A stretch of DNA of 7,935 nucleotides from DATCLS01 sp036563805 (GTDB taxonomy: Bacteria; Actinomycetota; Acidimicrobiia; Acidimicrobiales; VFJN01). The stretch is taken from assembly GCA_036563805.1 (NCBI GenBank), contig DATCLS010000063.1, positions 1 through 7,935 of the forward strand. Direction: 5' to 3'. The notes under the pieces are model-generated. The model saw only the letters and a program-made list of their open reading frames with translations. It did not search any database and had not been told where the DNA came from. A program made the position numbers and the translations under genes. The first letter of the stretch is position 1. Each line of letters opens with the position of its first letter. Positions 5,332 to 7,935 of the stretch are shown piece by piece.

Positions 5332-6683
5332 GTGGCCGACCAACGAGCCGGCACCGCCGCCGACCGGCGGGTGCTCATCGATCTCGATCCGTGGTCGTTC
5401 GTGGCCCTCGCGCTGGCGGCGGCGCTGGCGATGGCGCTGTTCACGATCTTCTCGGCGGCGTCCGACGTGCTCACCGGCATCGGCGTCGGCGTGCTGCTGG
5501 GGGTGGCGCTGTCCCCGGTCGTCACCGCCGTCCAGACCCGGTGGCGGGTGAGCCGCGGGATCGCGGCCGGGATCGTCGGCCTCCTGCTCAGCGTGGCGAT
5601 CGCGCTGGTGGTGTTCCTGGTGGCGCCGGCCACGGTCCGCCAGGCCCAAGACTTCAGCGACGAGCTGCCGACCACGGTCGAGGACATGTACAGCTGGCCG
5701 ATCGTCGGCGAGCGCCTGGAGCGGGCCGACGCCGCCGCCGAGGTCGAGGAGTGGATCGATGACGCGCCGGCCAACGTCGACGACCGCACCCTGGCCGACA
5801 TCGGCGAGCGCCTGCTGGGCGGCGTGTTCAGCGCGGTGGTGGTGCTGGTCACCGCGCTGGGGGTGCTGGTGGACGGCGAGATCATCGTCCGCCGGGTCCG
5901 CACGCTGGTTCCGGCGGGCCGCAGGGAGCGGGCCGACCGCCTGGGCCGCATCGTCTACGCCACGTTCGGCAGCTACTTCGCCGGCTCGCTGTTCGTGGCC
6001 GTGCTGGCCGGCCTGGTCACGCTGTCGACCGGCTTGGCGCTCGGGGTGCCGCTGGCGCCGGTCGCCGGCCTGTGGACGACGTTCACCAACCTCATCCCCC
6101 AGATCGGCGGGGCGCTGGGCGGCTCGTTGTTCGTGCTGCTGGCCCTGACCCAGGGCCCGGTCCAGGCCGTGATCGCGGCGGTGATCTTCGTCGTCTACAT
6201 GAACATCGAGAACCACATCATCCAGCCCGCCATCGTGGGACGGGCGGTGAACCTGTCGCCGCCGGCCACGATGCTCGCCGCCCTGGTGGGCGGCGCCGCC
6301 GCCGGCGTGCCCGGGGCGCTCATGGCCACCCCGCTCGTCGGGGCGGTCAAGGCCGTGTACCTCGACAGCAAGGGCGTGGCCCCCGTGCCGGAGCGCGACC
6401 AGCTGCGGTCGCGCCTGAACGCCGTGTTGAGGCGACGGCGCGGGGGAGCCGAGCCCGGCGCCGACGTCGGTGAGTCCCCCGACGCCGACGCCGGTGAGTT
6501 CGCCGACGTCGAGGCCGGCGAACCCGCCGGCACCGACCCGGTTGCGGCCGAGCCCGGCGCCGACGCCGGTGAGTCCCCCGGCGCCGACGCCCCTGCCGCC
6601 GAGGCCAGCGCCGACGACGCCGAGGGCCCGGCACCCGATCCCGAGACCGAGCCCAAGTCGGAGACCGAGCCCGACCCCGGGCC

Positions 6684-6687
<4 letters not shown>
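5332..6687 (+). CDS. AI-2E family transporter (second of a divergent pair)
   Basis: A 451-residue membrane protein of the same AI-2E family as its divergent neighbour but clearly different in sequence, so an old paralogue rather than a recent copy. Helices lie at about 21-41, 46-63, 78-100, 163-181, 212-232 and on to 343. The conserved C-terminal block is textbook: FTNLIPQIGGALGGSLFVLL (251-270), YMNIENHIIQPAIVGRAVNL (289-308), then the AALVGGAAAGVPGALMATPL block (316-335). Residues 104-160 form the acidic extramembrane domain. After R370 comes an acidic, disordered tail of about 80 residues with a repeated AEPGAD-GESP unit. The GTG at 5332 is preferred because a -10 hexamer ends 8 nt upstream and only 21 bp separate it from the divergent gene; there is no Shine-Dalgarno. 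Its stop shares CTAG with the convergent acyl-CoA dehydrogenase. Substrate unknown. Confidence 0.92.
6448..6591 (+). repeat. 45-bp direct repeat in the acidic tail of the second transporter
   Basis: The copies at 6448-6492 and 6547-6591 match at 43 of 45 bases and are 99 bp apart, both in frame. They encode AEPGADVGESPDADA and AEPGADAGESPGADA. A partial third unit (DAGEFADVEAGEPAG) lies between them. The tail appears to have grown by in-frame duplication. Confidence 0.75.
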
Positions 6688-7913
<1,226 letters not shown>

Positions 7914-7920
7914 GGTTCAG

Positions 7921-7926
7921 CCTCCT
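7921..7926 (-). promoter_or_regulatory. Shine-Dalgarno of the acyl-CoA dehydrogenase gene
   Basis: A perfect AGGAGG lies 7 nt before the ATG at 7913. It is the strongest ribosome-binding site in the window and contrasts with the apparently leaderless starts of furA, the nucleoside hydrolase and both transporters. Confidence 0.85.
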
Positions 7927-7935
7927 GTGGCGGGA

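Overview
The window is very G+C-rich DNA (about three quarters G+C by eye, with third codon positions almost always G or C). It looks chromosomal and most likely comes from an actinobacterium. The FurA/KatG pair resembles the mycobacterial one, GTG starts and apparently leaderless promoters are common, and the acyl-CoA dehydrogenase is of the kind expanded in Actinomycetota. An Acidimicrobiia-like origin would fit, but that is a guess. No RNA gene, insertion sequence, prophage or CRISPR array was seen.

Layout, left to right. (1) 1-855: a furA-katG oxidative-stress operon on the minus strand. The furA start, its promoter and a FurA-box-like operator are inside the window, but only the first 104 codons of katG are. 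The furA stop and katG start overlap by 4 nt. (2) 1001-1990: an inosine/uridine-type nucleoside hydrolase on the plus strand, divergent from furA and apparently leaderless. (3) 2134-2564: two tiny minus-strand genes overlapping by 4 nt, a proline-rich 55-residue ORF followed by an 88-residue zinc-ribbon-like protein. (4) 2863-5310: a minus-strand set encoding an AI-2E-family transporter, a 111-residue DUF202 membrane protein and a second DUF202 protein with a long proline-rich insertion. The genes are 4 nt apart or overlap by 4 nt. (5) 5332-6687: a second AI-2E-family transporter on the plus strand. It diverges from the first across only 21 bp, which hold a palindromic candidate bidirectional promoter. 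(6) 6684-7913: an acyl-CoA dehydrogenase on the minus strand with a strong Shine-Dalgarno. It converges on the second transporter so tightly that both stop codons lie in one CTAG.

How the genes may work together. FurA probably represses itself and katG by binding the AT-rich operator over its own promoter, as in mycobacteria. The AI-2E plus tandem DUF202 cluster is a membrane-protein operon of unknown substrate. The nucleoside hydrolase (nucleoside salvage) and the acyl-CoA dehydrogenase (fatty-acid or related acyl-CoA catabolism) are ordinary metabolic genes with no visible link to their neighbours.

I see no clearly new multi-gene system. The items most worth checking are the candidate symmetric promoter at 5311-5331, the conserved FurA operator, the proline-rich insert in the second DUF202 protein, and the polyproline mini-ORF coupled to the zinc-ribbon gene.
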